NCBI GenBank assembly: GCA_039927975.1 | Contig: JBDSTZ010000512.1 | Span: 1-21,432, forward strand | Length of the DNA stretch: 21,432 bases | Origin: JBDSTZ01 sp039927975 | GTDB taxonomy: Bacteria > Pseudomonadota > Gammaproteobacteria > Burkholderiales > Burkholderiaceae_D | Direction of reading: 5' to 3' | Part shown: positions 7,844 through 15,373 of the stretch, one piece after another | Numbering within the stretch: the stretch's first letter is position 1 | Layout of the letters: each line of letters opens with the position of its first letter | Program-made: the position numbers and the translations under genes | The notes under the pieces: generated by a model | What the model was told of the DNA's origin: nothing | Seen by the model: only the letters and a program-made list of their open reading frames with translations | Database searches by the model: none

Positions 7844-7902
7844 CATCAGAGGGCCGTCGCCTGGCCTGCCGTTCAGGACAGCGCGTGTCGCCGGGAGGAT
7901 CC

Positions 7903-9294
7903 GTGATCCGCATATTCAATCACTACGTTTCAAAAATGGCATTCATCCTGCTGCTTTTGGAGCTGCTGATGTTGCTAGCGACGGCCAGCCTGGCCTCGGC
8001 GCTGTCGTTTTCGGACGGCCTCGGGCGCCTGAGGGCCGACAATCTGTATCTCTCCTCTTTGACCTTCGCGCTGGTGATTATCTTCAGCATGAGCGCGCTC
8101 GGCATGTACCAGCATAGCGCGCGCGAAGGCATCCGCACCACGCTGATCCGCATCATGCCCTCGTTCGCGCTGGGCTTTTTTTTGCTCAGCGCGCTCATCG
8201 CGGTGCGGCCCGATTTCTACCTCGGGCGCGGGATCAGCAGCGTGATCTTCGCGCTCGGCGCCACCGCCGTGGTGCTCACGCGCCTGGTGGTGTTCAAGTC
8301 GGCCGAGTCGGCGTTGCTCGAGGCGCGCCTGATCTTCGTCGGCAGCGGCGAACTGGCGCGCGAATGCATGGAGCTGGCGGCCAGCAAATTCGGTTTCCAC
8401 CAGTTCGAGGTGGTCGGCTGCGTGCCGGTGCCGGGCGAGGCGAGCTGCGTGCCGGTCTCGCAGCTGTTGCCGATGGGCGAATCGCTGCTGGTGATGGCGC
8501 AGCGTTACGAGGCCAGCGAAATCGTGGTGACGGTGACGAACCGGCGCGGCAGCGCGTTCCCGATCCGCGAGCTGCTCGCTTGCGCGCTGGGAGGCGTCAA
8601 GGTGATCGACGCGGCGACGTTTTTTGAACGCGAAGCCTGCCAGATCAGGCTCGATTCGCTGCAGCCGAGCTATCTGATTTTCGGCGGCGGCTTCGACCAG
8701 AGCTTCTGGCGCGCTTTCTCGAAGCGCGCCTTCGACCTGTTGGCGAGCGCCGGCGTGTGCCTCATCACGCTGCCGCTGATGCTGCTGGCCGCGCTGTGCA
8801 TCGTGCTCGAAGACGGCGCGCCGGTGTTTTATCAGCAGGAGCGGGTCGGCAAGGACGGCAAGGTGTTCAAGCTGTTCAAGTTTCGCAGCATGCGCAAGGA
8901 CGCCGAACCGGACGGCGAGCCGCTGTGGGCCAGTGAGCACGATCCGCGCGCGACGCGGGTCGGCCAGGTGCTGCGCACCCTGCGCATCGACGAACTGCCG
9001 CAAATGATCAACGTGTTCAAGGGCGATATGAGCCTGGTGGGGCCGCGTCCGGAACGGCCGTATTTTGTCGCGCAGCTGCAAGAGCAGGTGGCCTACTACA
9101 ACGTGCGGCACAACATCAAGCCCGGCATCACCGGCCTGGCCCAGGTGCGCTTCCAGTACGGCGCCTCGCTGCGCGACGCGATCGAAAAACTCCAGTACGA
9201 CCTTTACTACGTCAAGAACAACAGCCTGTTTCTTGACTTGCTGATTTTGATCGACACGATGCAGGTCGTCGTGTTCGGCAAAGGGAGCCGCTGA
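7903..9294 (+). CDS. Priming sugar transferase, XrtA/PEP-CTERM-associated (EpsB/WcaJ-like)
   Basis: A polyprenyl-phosphate sugar-1-phosphate transferase that starts repeat-unit assembly by moving a sugar phosphate onto undecaprenyl phosphate in the inner membrane. The 463-residue protein has four N-terminal membrane segments, a central Rossmann-like domain (IFVGSGELARECMEL), a further membrane segment (about 280-307), and the bacterial sugar transferase domain: KRAFD, QERVGKDGKVFKLFKFRSM, RIDELPQ, VGPRPERP and HNIKPGITGLAQV. The N-terminus IRIFNHYVSKMAFILLLLE is what I recall for the TIGR03013 PEP-CTERM-linked group. The frame is open from 7480, but the GTG at 7903 is chosen because family homology begins there and GGGAGGA lies at 7893-7899. 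prsR follows after 40 bases and is probably co-transcribed. Confidence 0.93.
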   Translation: MIRIFNHYVSKMAFILLLLELLMLLATASLASALSFSDGLGRLRADNLYLSSLTFALVIIFSMSALGMYQHSAREGIRTTLIRIMPSFALGFFLLSALIAVRPDFYLGRGISSVIFALGATAVVLTRLVVFKSAESALLEARLIFVGSGELARECMELAASKFGFHQFEVVGCVPVPGEASCVPVSQLLPMGESLLVMAQRYEASEIVVTVTNRRGSAFPIRELLACALGGVKVIDAATFFEREACQIRLDSLQPSYLIFGGGFDQSFWRAFSKRAFDLLASAGVCLITLPLMLLAALCIVLEDGAPVFYQQERVGKDGKVFKLFKFRSMRKDAEPDGEPLWASEHDPRATRVGQVLRTLRIDELPQMINVFKGDMSLVGPRPERPYFVAQLQEQVAYYNVRHNIKPGITGLAQVRFQYGASLRDAIEKLQYDLYYVKNNSLFLDLLILIDTMQVVVFGKGSR

Positions 9295-9334
9295 TGCGCA
9301 GCCGCTCATCGACCATCACGACCGCGGAGGGGCA

Positions 9335-10684
9335 ATGGGCAAACAGAAGCTGCTGGTGATCGAGGACGATCCGGGATTGCAGAAACAGATGCGCTGGACG
9401 TTCGACGCTTACGAGGTGGTGCTGGCGGGCGACCGCGAGAGCGCGCTGGCGCAGATGCGGCGGCATCAGCCGGCGGTGGTGACGATGGACCTCGGCCTGC
9501 CGCCCGACGCCGGCGGCGCGTCCGAGGGACTGGCGACCTTGCAGCAACTGCTGGCGCTGGCGCCGGCGGCCAAGGTAATCGTCTTGTCGGGCAACCACGA
9601 CCGCGGCAACGCGCTCAAGGCGGTCGGTCTCGGCGCCTACGATTTTCAGCACAAGCCGTTCGATCCCGAGCTGCTCGGACTGGTGCTCACGCGCGCGTTC
9701 TACCTGCACGCGATGCAGGAGGAGCACAGCCGGATGCTGCAGATCCAGGCCGATTCGCCGCTGGCCGGCATCGTCTCGCGCGACCCGGGCATGCTCAAGC
9801 TGTGCCGCGACGCCGAACGGGTGGCGCCGTCGTCGGCCACCGTCATGCTGCTGGGCGACTCAGGCAGCGGCAAAGAGCTCGTCGCGCGCGCCGTGCACGC
9901 GATGAGCGGGCGCGCCGGGCACCGCTTCATGGCGATAAATTGCGCGGCGATTCCCGAGGACCTGCTGGAAAGCGAATTGTTCGGTCACGAGAAAGGCGCC
10001 TTCACCGGCGCCGGCCAGCAAACGCTGGGCAAGATCGAAATGGCCGACGGCGGCACCTTCTTCCTCGACGAGGTGGGCGACATGGCGCTGTCGCTGCAGG
10101 TCAAGCTGCTGCGCTTCCTGCAGGAGCGGGTGATCGAGCGGATTGGCGGACGCACCGAGATCGCAGTCGATGTGCGGATCGTCTGCGCCACCCACCAGGA
10201 CTTGCCGGCGCTGGTCAAGCAGGGGCGCTTTCGCGAAGACCTGTATTACCGCCTGAGCGAGATCGTGCTGACCTTGCCCCCGCTGCGCGAGCGCGCCGGC
10301 GACGCCGCGCTGCTGGCGCACCATTTCAAGAACCGCTTTTGCGTCAGCGAGCGGCGCCCGGCGATGGCGTTCTCCGAAGCGGCCCTGCTGGCGATCGAGG
10401 AATACGGCTGGCCAGGCAATGTGCGCGAGCTGGAGAACTGCATCCGGCGCGCCGTGATCATGAGCGACGGCCCGCAGATCGGCGTGCTCGATCTCGGCCT
10501 GCCCGGCACGGCGCAGCTCGAGCAGCCGGTGAACCTGCGCCAGGCGCGTGATGCCGCCGAGTACCGCGTGATGGTGATGGCGCTGGCGCGCGCCGGCGGC
10601 TGCATCGCCAAGGCGGCCGAGCTGCTCGGGGTGAGCCGGCCGACGGTGTACGACCTGATGAATTATCACGGCATCCGGGTCTGA
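9335..10684 (+). CDS. prsR: PEP-CTERM-type sigma-54 response regulator PrsR
   Basis: A 449-residue NtrC-class activator. The receiver domain (about 5-120) has the acidic pair Asp11/Asp12, the phospho-acceptor Asp52 in TMDLGLPP and a lysine in FQHKPFDP. The AAA+ domain has Walker A GDSGSGKE (174-181), the sigma-54-contact loop GAFTGA (221-226) and Walker B GGTFFLDEVGD. The C-terminus is a Fis-type helix-turn-helix, CIAKAAELLGVSRPTVYDLM. The receiver opening IEDDPGLQKQM and the AVGLGAYDFxxKPxDP wording match my memory of TIGR02915, the regulator coupled to kinase PrsK in exosortase A genomes. It should activate RpoN-dependent promoters of EPS and PEP-CTERM genes. The start ATG has GGAGGGG at 9326-9332. 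PrsK, usually adjacent, is not in this window. Confidence 0.93.
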   Translation: MGKQKLLVIEDDPGLQKQMRWTFDAYEVVLAGDRESALAQMRRHQPAVVTMDLGLPPDAGGASEGLATLQQLLALAPAAKVIVLSGNHDRGNALKAVGLGAYDFQHKPFDPELLGLVLTRAFYLHAMQEEHSRMLQIQADSPLAGIVSRDPGMLKLCRDAERVAPSSATVMLLGDSGSGKELVARAVHAMSGRAGHRFMAINCAAIPEDLLESELFGHEKGAFTGAGQQTLGKIEMADGGTFFLDEVGDMALSLQVKLLRFLQERVIERIGGRTEIAVDVRIVCATHQDLPALVKQGRFREDLYYRLSEIVLTLPPLRERAGDAALLAHHFKNRFCVSERRPAMAFSEAALLAIEEYGWPGNVRELENCIRRAVIMSDGPQIGVLDLGLPGTAQLEQPVNLRQARDAAEYRVMVMALARAGGCIAKAAELLGVSRPTVYDLMNYHGIRV

Positions 10685-10721
10685 AGCGTGGATCGCTGCC
10701 GATGCTGGTAGTGGTGACTGT

Positions 10722-10748
10722 GGGGCGGCCTCAGCGAGCGGGCGCCCC
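10722..10748. other. GC-rich hairpin between convergent prsR and hydrolase 1 genes
   Basis: GGGGCG (10722-10727) pairs with CGCCCC (10743-10748) around a 15-base loop, in the 70 bases between the two convergent stops. There is no T-run on either strand, so a role as a shared transcription end is only a suggestion. Confidence 0.3.
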
Positions 10749-10754
10749 GGCTGC

Positions 10755-11555
10755 TTACCAGGACATGATCCAGTTGGCGCTCACCTCGGCGACCTGGTCG
10801 CGCCATTTGTGGCTGGCGAAGGTGTGATTGGCGTGGGCGATATCGACCCGGCGCGCCTTTAGCTCGTGGCGCGCCATCAGGTGGGCGAACTCGCGCGCGG
10901 TCAGGTCTTCGCCGCTCAGCACCACCATCACCTGGCCGTCGAAGCGGGTCAGGTTGTCGATCACGCGCTGGGGCAGCAGCGAACTGCGCTCGCTGGCCGC
11001 CAGCCGCATGTTCTGGCGCAGGGCGGCCGCGCTGGCGGCGAAGTGCACATTGCCGGTGGCGACCTTCTTCCAGAATGCGACTTCGCCCAACCGCGCCAGA
11101 TAATAGTGGCGCAGCATAGCGCGAGCTTCGCTCTCGGGCGTGCGCACCCAGGGATTGAGCAGCACCAGGCGACGCACGCGCGGGTCGCGGTTGGCGTAAA
11201 AGGTGGCGGCGGTGGCGGCGTCGCACAGGCCCCAGATCACCACTTCGGTCATCTCCGGCATCTGGATGAAGAATTCCTTCATGGCGGCGCCGATGTCGTC
11301 GTCGATTCCGTCGTAGCCGCGCGGGCTGCCGTGGCTGTCTCCCATGCCGCGCCGGTCGAAGCGCATGACTGGCATGCCGCGCGCGGCCAGCATGCGCGCC
11401 AGCAGGGTGAACTGGCGGTGGCTACCGACCCGGTACTGGGCGCCGCCGGTGACGACCAGCACCCCGCGCGGCAACGGACGCTCCGGCACGTCGATGATGC
11501 CGACCAGGGAGTTGCCGTGGCAGTTGAACAGCAGGGCGCGCTGTTCGGCGTTCAT
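10755..11555 (-). CDS. Exosortase A system-associated hydrolase 1 (alpha/beta fold)
   Basis: A 266-residue alpha/beta-hydrolase-like protein resembling the TIGR03100 group that accompanies XrtA loci. Visible features are the opening ALLFNCHGNSLVGIIDVPE, the oxyanion-side VTGGAQYRVGSHRQF, MRFDRRGMGDSHG (64-76), a nucleophile-elbow position reading GLCDA with Cys111 instead of Ser, a late acidic residue in SGEDLTAREF and a C-terminal His in HANHTFASHKW. A Cys nucleophile suggests thioesterase or acyl-transfer chemistry, but this is inference. The ATG at 11555 is chosen because it overlaps the stop of hydrolase 2 as ATGA; the frame is open 17 codons further upstream. It is the last gene of a four-gene overlapping unit. 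Confidence 0.88.
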   Translation of the reverse strand: MNAEQRALLFNCHGNSLVGIIDVPERPLPRGVLVVTGGAQYRVGSHRQFTLLARMLAARGMPVMRFDRRGMGDSHGSPRGYDGIDDDIGAAMKEFFIQMPEMTEVVIWGLCDAATAATFYANRDPRVRRLVLLNPWVRTPESEARAMLRHYYLARLGEVAFWKKVATGNVHFAASAAALRQNMRLAASERSSLLPQRVIDNLTRFDGQVMVVLSGEDLTAREFAHLMARHELKARRVDIAHANHTFASHKWRDQVAEVSANWIMSW

Positions 11556-12406
11556 GGCGTGCTCGCCGCGAAGACACTGGTGGTGGCGGCCAGCAGGGCA
11601 GGGCACTCAAGCAGTTCGCCGGTGGCCCAGAACGGCACGCCGTCAACGAGATGAAATTCGAGCTTGACGCCGCGCGGCGCCCAGCGCTCGGCCAGGCGGG
11701 CGGCGTTGGCGGCCACCCGCGCGCTGTGTGGCGACGCGTTGGCGAACCAGTGCACGGTGCACGGCGGCAGCGCCAGTGCGGCGGCGTCGCAGGCGTCGAT
11801 CGCCTTGACCAGCGGGGCCGCGAGGTCGTAACCGGCCACTTCGATGCTGCCGTGGGAGGCCAACTGCGCGCGCAGGGCAGCGGTGCTGCGGGCAGTGTTG
11901 GCGGAGTCGTTGGCCATGTCGGCCGCTAGCCGCAGGCGCAGGAACTGGTTGATCGCGGTGCGGCCATTGAAGAATGGCTGCCACAGGATCAGGCTGTCGA
12001 CCAGGCAGGAGGTAGCGAAATCGAGCGCCAGCAGGCCGCCCAGGCGGATGCCCCACAGGTGCAGCGGACCGTCGACACGTTCGGCGAGCCAGGCGCGGGC
12101 AATCTCGAGGTCGCGCTTCCAGAGGTCCCAGCGGCCCGAGGAAAAATCGCCGCAGCTGTCGCCGCAGCCGAACATGTCGATCTGCAGCACCGCGAAGCCG
12201 AGGGCGGCAAAGGCGCGCGCCTGAAGTGCGGCCATGCGGCGTGAATTGTTCATTTCCTCGGCAAACGGATGGACGTACAGGATGGCGCCGCGCGCGGTGA
12301 CGGCCGGGTCGGGCGCGTGGTACAGGCTGAAACGGGTGCCCGGCTCGGCGTCGAAGAAGAAGGGAAAGGGCTCCACGTGGGGCGTGGCATGCAATGGGGC
12401 GTTCAT
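11552..12406 (-). CDS. Exosortase A system-associated hydrolase 2 (alpha/beta fold, no Ser nucleophile)
   Basis: A 284-residue alpha/beta-fold protein resembling the TIGR03101 group. It begins FPFFFDAEPGTRFSLYHAP and then shows VHPFAEEMNNSRRM (45-58), an oxyanion-like region characteristic of this group, and IDMFGCGDSCGDF (76-88). The position of the nucleophile elbow reads WGIRLGG with Arg121 where Ser is expected, so classical Ser hydrolysis is unlikely. The rest is hydrophobic core strands and a C-terminal domain (VDGVPFWATGELLECPAL). The role is unknown; given the adjacent ACP, it may bind or pass on an acyl chain. The ATG at 12406 overlaps the ACP stop as ATGA and its own stop overlaps the next ATG the same way. 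A much longer open frame (to 13072) runs through the upstream genes and is not real. Confidence 0.87.
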   Translation of the reverse strand: MNAPLHATPHVEPFPFFFDAEPGTRFSLYHAPDPAVTARGAILYVHPFAEEMNNSRRMAALQARAFAALGFAVLQIDMFGCGDSCGDFSSGRWDLWKRDLEIARAWLAERVDGPLHLWGIRLGGLLALDFATSCLVDSLILWQPFFNGRTAINQFLRLRLAADMANDSANTARSTAALRAQLASHGSIEVAGYDLAAPLVKAIDACDAAALALPPCTVHWFANASPHSARVAANAARLAERWAPRGVKLEFHLVDGVPFWATGELLECPALLAATTSVFAASTP

Positions 12407-12648
12407 GGGTCTAGCATCTCCTGCACGAATTCGGTAAGGCTGCCGACGGTGGCGAAGTGACGCGCGCAGATGTCGTCGTCGTCGACCGCAATGCCGAAAT
12501 GGTCTTCCAATGCGGCGATGACGCTGATGACTGCCATCGAATCGAGTTCGGGCACGCTGCCCAGTAGGACGGAGTCGGCGCGCCAATGCGCGGTGGTCAC
12601 GCCGAGCGAACCGCCGAGGATGAATTTCACGGTGTCGAGGTGTTTCAT
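12403..12648 (-). CDS. Acyl carrier protein
   Basis: A small 81-residue acidic protein with the carrier-protein fold. The motif VPELDSMAVISVIAALEDHFG contains the phosphopantetheine attachment Ser37, followed by the acidic DDDDI segment and a final helix TVGSLTEFVQEML. It would carry acyl groups as thioesters for the neighbouring enzymes. It overlaps the upstream GNAT-like gene and the downstream hydrolase 2 gene by ATGA. It lies inside a longer open frame (to 13173) but begins at the ATG at 12648, the overlap start, where ACP homology starts. It differs from housekeeping AcpP, which has a more canonical DSLD motif and sits with fab genes. ACPs are a known component of XrtA gene sets, often with an AMP ligase and a decarboxylase, neither present here. 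Confidence 0.92.
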   Translation of the reverse strand: MKHLDTVKFILGGSLGVTTAHWRADSVLLGSVPELDSMAVISVIAALEDHFGIAVDDDDICARHFATVGSLTEFVQEMLDP

Positions 12649-13325
12649 GATGGGGCCAGCCGGAACTGCGGATACGAGTCGGCGTCGCGCGACAGGTGGA
12701 ACCAAGGGGCCATGCTGGCGGCCATCCACTGCCAGCGCCCGCAGCACAGGAAGACGGCGCTGCCCAGCAGGACTGCGCCGATGCGCCGGTGCGCCGAACG
12801 CGAGCCGGCGTTGAAGGCCGAGATGCGGCTGCAGGTCCAGCGCACGCCGCGCGCGTGCAGGCAGCGGTTGGCTTCGTCCCACAGGCGCGGAAAGGCCAGG
12901 CCAAGCTGGTGCTCGTTGAAGACCTGGATGTCGAAATCCCAGGCTGCGTCGCGGCGGCCGGGGACGAAGCGGGCACGCACCTCGTCTTCCTGATAGGGAC
13001 GCTGGGTGAACCACAGGTAGCCGAGCAGCTCGCCGGCGCGGTAGGCCGCCAAGCACTCGGCGCCCTGGCCATAGCGCGCGGCGATCACGCTGGCGCGGCG
13101 GCGGAACGCGGCGGCGTCGGCGCCGGCCGCGGCGACCGCGCGCACCTCGATGGTGTCGCCACGTCCCCGGCACAGCGAAGCCGTGCCGACTGCCTGCGCC
13201 ACGATCGCATATTTGTGCAGGCGGCAGCGGCCATGCGTCAGCTTGCCCAGGCCGCGCGCGAGGGCGTACCAGAGGGCGTCGAGCCAGCCGATCTGGCGCG
13301 CGAGTTGTGCGAGGCGGTTTGTCAT
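12645..13325 (-). CDS. GNAT-like acyltransferase, EPS locus
   Basis: A 226-residue protein with a probable GNAT-type acyltransferase core. The visible pattern is CLAAYRAGELLGYLWFTQ (an internal beta strand pair typical of GNAT folds), a polar middle region with WDFDIQVFNEHQLGLAFPRLWDEA, and the C-terminal CSRISAFNAGSRSAHRRIGA, reminiscent of the N-x-x-S-x-x-x-H-x-x-x-G ending of GNAT proteins, then GSAVFLCCGRWQWM. The N-terminus (about 1-45) is basic and could be an amphipathic membrane contact. I infer that it transfers an acyl group, possibly from the adjacent ACP, to a sugar, amine or protein. It is the first gene of the four-gene minus-strand unit; its ATG has only a weak ribosome site. 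The assignment is by pattern only. Confidence 0.72.
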   Translation of the reverse strand: MTNRLAQLARQIGWLDALWYALARGLGKLTHGRCRLHKYAIVAQAVGTASLCRGRGDTIEVRAVAAAGADAAAFRRRASVIAARYGQGAECLAAYRAGELLGYLWFTQRPYQEDEVRARFVPGRRDAAWDFDIQVFNEHQLGLAFPRLWDEANRCLHARGVRWTCSRISAFNAGSRSAHRRIGAVLLGSAVFLCCGRWQWMAASMAPWFHLSRDADSYPQFRLAPS

Positions 13326-13378
13326 TGTCTTGGTGGGGCAGTTGTCCTATGAATTAGACACCCCCAAAAAAACGTCTA

Positions 13379-13473
13379 CCTTGATAGTGCGCAAGGACAC
13401 GGACTCAGCTGGAATGATTGATTGGAATCAAGGACGCTGGGGGGCTTTTTCTCAATCATGGATTCCTTGACGC
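13379..13473. promoter_or_regulatory. Divergent control region with CAAGG/CCTTG boxes and palindromes
   Basis: The 212-base region between the divergent GNAT-like and asparagine-synthetase-like genes holds CCTTG at 13379-13383, CAAGG at 13392-13396, CAAGG at 13429-13433 and CCTTG at 13465-13469. It also has a perfect palindrome TTGATT-GG-AATCAA (13418-13431) and a longer imperfect hairpin pairing ATGATTGA (13414-13421) with TCAATCAT (13452-13459). This suggests regulator binding or a structured leader. No convincing -35/-10 or -24/-12 element was found. Confidence 0.4.
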
Positions 13474-13537
13474 AAGAATTAGGGAGAATGTCCATGTCCA
13501 GGCACAGTTATCACCGCCGCCCGCGCGAGGTCGGTCC

Positions 13538-15373
13538 ATGAGCGGCTTATGCGGCTGGTTTTCGCACGAGCCGGCGGCGCTGCCGATCGCCCAGATGGGC
13601 GCGCCGCTTTGCCGCCTTGACCGGGTGCCGCTGCGCTGCGGCGAGCACGCGGCCGGCGCACTCGCGCTGGCGGCGCAGCCCGACAGCGGCAGCCTGCTGC
13701 ATGAGGACGGACTGCTGCTGGCCATCTGGGGCGGACGCGCGGCATCGCTGGCGCGCCTGTGGCGCAGTCATGGCGCCAATGCCTGCGTCGCCTTTGGCGG
13801 CCATTTCGCGTTTGCGATCCTAGATCAGCAGCGCGATGAGATGCTGATCGCGGTCGACCGCTACGCGACGCGCCCGATGTTCTATCAGCAGATCGGCCGC
13901 AGCATCGTATTCGCCAGTTCCGCCGAAGCGCTGGTCGAGCATCCAGGGGTTGGCCGCGAAATCGATCCGCAGGCGCTGTATCAGTACCTGTACTTTCAGA
14001 ACCTCGGCGGTTCGGCTGCGATTTATCGCGGCGTGCGCCGTCTGCTGCCTGGCGAATTCGTGCACCTGCAAAGCGGCAGGCCGCTGCGTGGCCGCTACTG
14101 GAAAATGCAGTTCCACGAGGCGCAGGCGCTGCCCCGTGCGGAGCTGGAAAATGAACTGTGCGACACCCTGCGCACCGCCGTGCACGACGCCGTCGGCCAG
14201 CGTCCCGCCGGCGTGCTGCTCGGCGGCGGCATCGGCAGCGCAGCGCTGGCAAGCCTGATGGCAGCGACGGCGGAGTCGCCGCTGCATAGTTTTACGGTGG
14301 GCTATGACGTCGGCGCCGACCACACCCTGGCCGACGCGCGGCGCGTCGCGCGCCACTGCCGCAGCACGCATCACGAACGCTGCCTCACCGCGTCCGATGT
14401 CGCCGACGCGATCCCCGCCATCGCCGCCGCCTGCGACCAGCCGTTCGGCGACATGGGCATGGTCGCGGCCTACCACCTGGCGTCGCCGGCGCGCGCGGCC
14501 GACGCGCAGCGCGTGCTGGCCGGCCAGGGCGGCGCCGAACTGTTCGGCGGCAGCCCGCACTATGCCCAGCAGGCGCGCTTTAGCCGCTACGAATCGATCT
14601 CATCGGCACTGCGCCAGACCGTCATCGAACCGCTGCTGTTTCACCTGGCGGGCGGCATCGGCGGCGCCATGCTGGGCGGTGCGCGCGGTTACATCCGGCA
14701 GGCGCTGGTGCCGCCGCCGCAGCGCTTCGACGCCGCCAATCTGCTGTCGTGCTACGACGCGGCGACCATGTTCGATGCCGATTTCCTCGGCGCGATCAAC
14801 CTTGGCGCGCCATTGGCCGCACTGAACCAGCACTGGTGGCAGGCCGACGGCCGCAGCGAAATCAATCAGATGGTCACGCTCGGCTTGCAGTACGGCCTGG
14901 CCGACCGCGAGCTGCCGAAGATGATGAAGGCGGCCGAGCTGGCCGGCGTCGAAGTGGAGTTCCCCTACCTGAACGACGCCGTGGTGGCGTTCTCTGCGCG
15001 CCTCGGCGCTCGCCAGAAGCTCGATGGGGCGCGTCCGAGGCCATTCTTTCGCAAGGCGCTGGGCGCCGCGTGGCCGGGCAAGCTCGCGCCGGAACGGCCG
15101 GCGGTGACGCTGCCGTTCGCGCACTGGCTGCAGACCGATGTCCGCCTCAAGAGTTTGGCCTTCGACAGCCTGTCGACCTTGAAGGGACGGCGCCTGGTCA
15201 AGCCGGCCTTCATCGACAGCCTGCTGCAGGACCGCATGGCCGAGCATCCAGCGCGCCACGGGCAGATGGTCTGGCTGCTGCTGATGCTCGAACAATGGCT
15301 GGCCCATCACCGCGGCACGATCGCCGCCGCACCGCTAGTCCGCATGCGCCATGAGCCGGAAACCTGCCGGTAG
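13538..15373 (+). CDS. Asparagine-synthetase-like protein with degenerate active sites
   Basis: A 611-residue protein with the two-domain layout of glutamine-dependent asparagine synthetase: an Ntn amidotransferase half (1 to about 205) and an ATP-pyrophosphatase half. Fold signatures remain: FAFAILDQQRDEMLIAVDRYATRPMF, the HP..GREIDPQALYQYL join, FTVGYDVGADH, QPFGDMG, AELFGG. The key residues are gone: the N-terminus is MSGLCGWF rather than MCG; the NGE motif is replaced by WGG; the PP-loop SGGxDS reads GGGIGS (229-234); and S-G-[DE]-G-x-D-E reads AGQGGAE (328-334). Neither ammonia release nor aspartate adenylation is expected by the usual route. The start is the ATG at 13538, where homology begins; the frame is open to 13418. 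It overlaps the methyltransferase gene by 23 bp. It resembles amidotransferase paralogs seen in XrtA loci but appears inactive or repurposed. Confidence 0.88.
   Translation: MSGLCGWFSHEPAALPIAQMGAPLCRLDRVPLRCGEHAAGALALAAQPDSGSLLHEDGLLLAIWGGRAASLARLWRSHGANACVAFGGHFAFAILDQQRDEMLIAVDRYATRPMFYQQIGRSIVFASSAEALVEHPGVGREIDPQALYQYLYFQNLGGSAAIYRGVRRLLPGEFVHLQSGRPLRGRYWKMQFHEAQALPRAELENELCDTLRTAVHDAVGQRPAGVLLGGGIGSAALASLMAATAESPLHSFTVGYDVGADHTLADARRVARHCRSTHHERCLTASDVADAIPAIAAACDQPFGDMGMVAAYHLASPARAADAQRVLAGQGGAELFGGSPHYAQQARFSRYESISSALRQTVIEPLLFHLAGGIGGAMLGGARGYIRQALVPPPQRFDAANLLSCYDAATMFDADFLGAINLGAPLAALNQHWWQADGRSEINQMVTLGLQYGLADRELPKMMKAAELAGVEVEFPYLNDAVVAFSARLGARQKLDGARPRPFFRKALGAAWPGKLAPERPAVTLPFAHWLQTDVRLKSLAFDSLSTLKGRRLVKPAFIDSLLQDRMAEHPARHGQMVWLLLMLEQWLAHHRGTIAAAPLVRMRHEPETCR

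Noticed and set aside
7480..7902. N-terminal extension of the priming transferase frame by 141 codons.
   Set aside because: It runs antisense through nadB, has no membrane or enzyme features, and the GTG at 7903 has a strong ribosome site where family homology begins.
11643..13173. Long open frames on both strands across the four-gene minus-strand unit, including one of 506 codons.
   Set aside because: They are high-GC shadow or read-through frames. The ATGA overlaps and family motifs define the true genes.
13432..13445. GG-N10-GC spacing as a second sigma-54 promoter in the divergent region.
   Set aside because: Only the invariant dinucleotides match; the rest of both boxes (AGGACG and GGGC) departs from consensus.
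13414..13470. An 18-codon ORF (MIDWNQGRWGAFSQSWIP) upstream of the asparagine-synthetase-like gene.
   Set aside because: It coincides with the hairpin and box cluster, has only a poor ribosome site and no known resemblance; a leader peptide cannot be excluded but is unsupported.
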